Positions 5,357-5,379 of a stretch of DNA of 5,379 bases are shown here, in pieces. The position numbers and the translations under genes were made by a program. The stretch is from an uncultured Eubacteriales bacterium (lineage in GTDB: Bacteria; Bacillota; Clostridia; Christensenellales; QAND01), in NCBI GenBank assembly GCA_900546685.1, contig UREB01000127.1, positions 1 to 5,379 of the forward strand, read 5' to 3'. Below the pieces are notes generated by a model, which worked only from the letters and a program-made list of their open reading frames with translations, was not told the origin of the DNA and did not search any database. Numbering within the stretch: the stretch's first letter is position 1; the number at the start of each line of letters is the position of its first letter.

Positions 5357-5379
5357 AGATCGGAAGAGCACACGTCTGA
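5357..5379 (+). other. Illumina TruSeq adapter sequence at the contig end (artefact)
   Basis: The last 23 bases begin AGATCGGAAGAGC and end ACACGTCTGA, matching the start of the standard Illumina TruSeq read adapter base for base. They follow genomic DNA that ends in the hrcA codon for Pro314. In frame they encode RSEEHTS, a peptide familiar as an adapter contaminant in protein databases. The first A or two could by chance also be genomic. Confidence 0.97.

Overview
This window looks like the end of a draft (probably metagenomic) contig from a Gram-positive, clostridia-like Firmicute. Supporting signs are strong AGGAGG-type Shine-Dalgarno sites, intrinsic terminators after several genes, a signal-peptide protein with a degenerate LPXTG-like C-terminus, and a textbook CIRCE-controlled hrcA. 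The lineage is inferred from gene style only; no rRNA or tRNA is present. The last 23 bases (5357-5379) are not genomic: they match the start of the Illumina TruSeq read adapter, so the last gene is cut by a library artefact.

Layout. 1-89: a promoter region with two possible tandem promoters sharing a repeated TTGCAAAA, plus a perfect 7-bp palindrome over the first -10. 90-695: pgsA, phospholipid synthesis, closed by a terminator at 708-734. 735-856: promoter and leader. 857-2854: a 665-aa cell-surface protein with signal peptide/lipobox, parallel beta-helix, a Listeria-Bacteroides-like repeat, an Ig-like domain, two CxxC modules and a membrane/sorting tail, closed by a strong terminator at 2871-2904. 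2905-3164: no recognisable gene. 3165-3398 (minus): a small Xre/Cro HTH regulator. 3496-3897 (plus, divergent): a 133-aa helical protein of unknown function with a terminator at 3921-3948. 3949-4290: a gene-free, GC-rich stretch full of inverted repeats that could be a structured RNA. 4291-4357: a sigma-A promoter with extended -10 and a perfect CIRCE operator. 4415-5356: hrcA, cut at its 3' end.

The genes appear to be mostly independent transcription units rather than one operon. The clearest circuit is HrcA binding the CIRCE element in its own leader; in this group hrcA normally heads hrcA-grpE-dnaK-dnaJ, which would lie beyond the contig end. The divergent regulator/unknown-protein pair may be a small self-regulated unit. 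The least explained DNA is the structured stretch just upstream of the hrcA promoter. I found no CRISPR array, insertion sequence or phage module, and no demonstrably new system.
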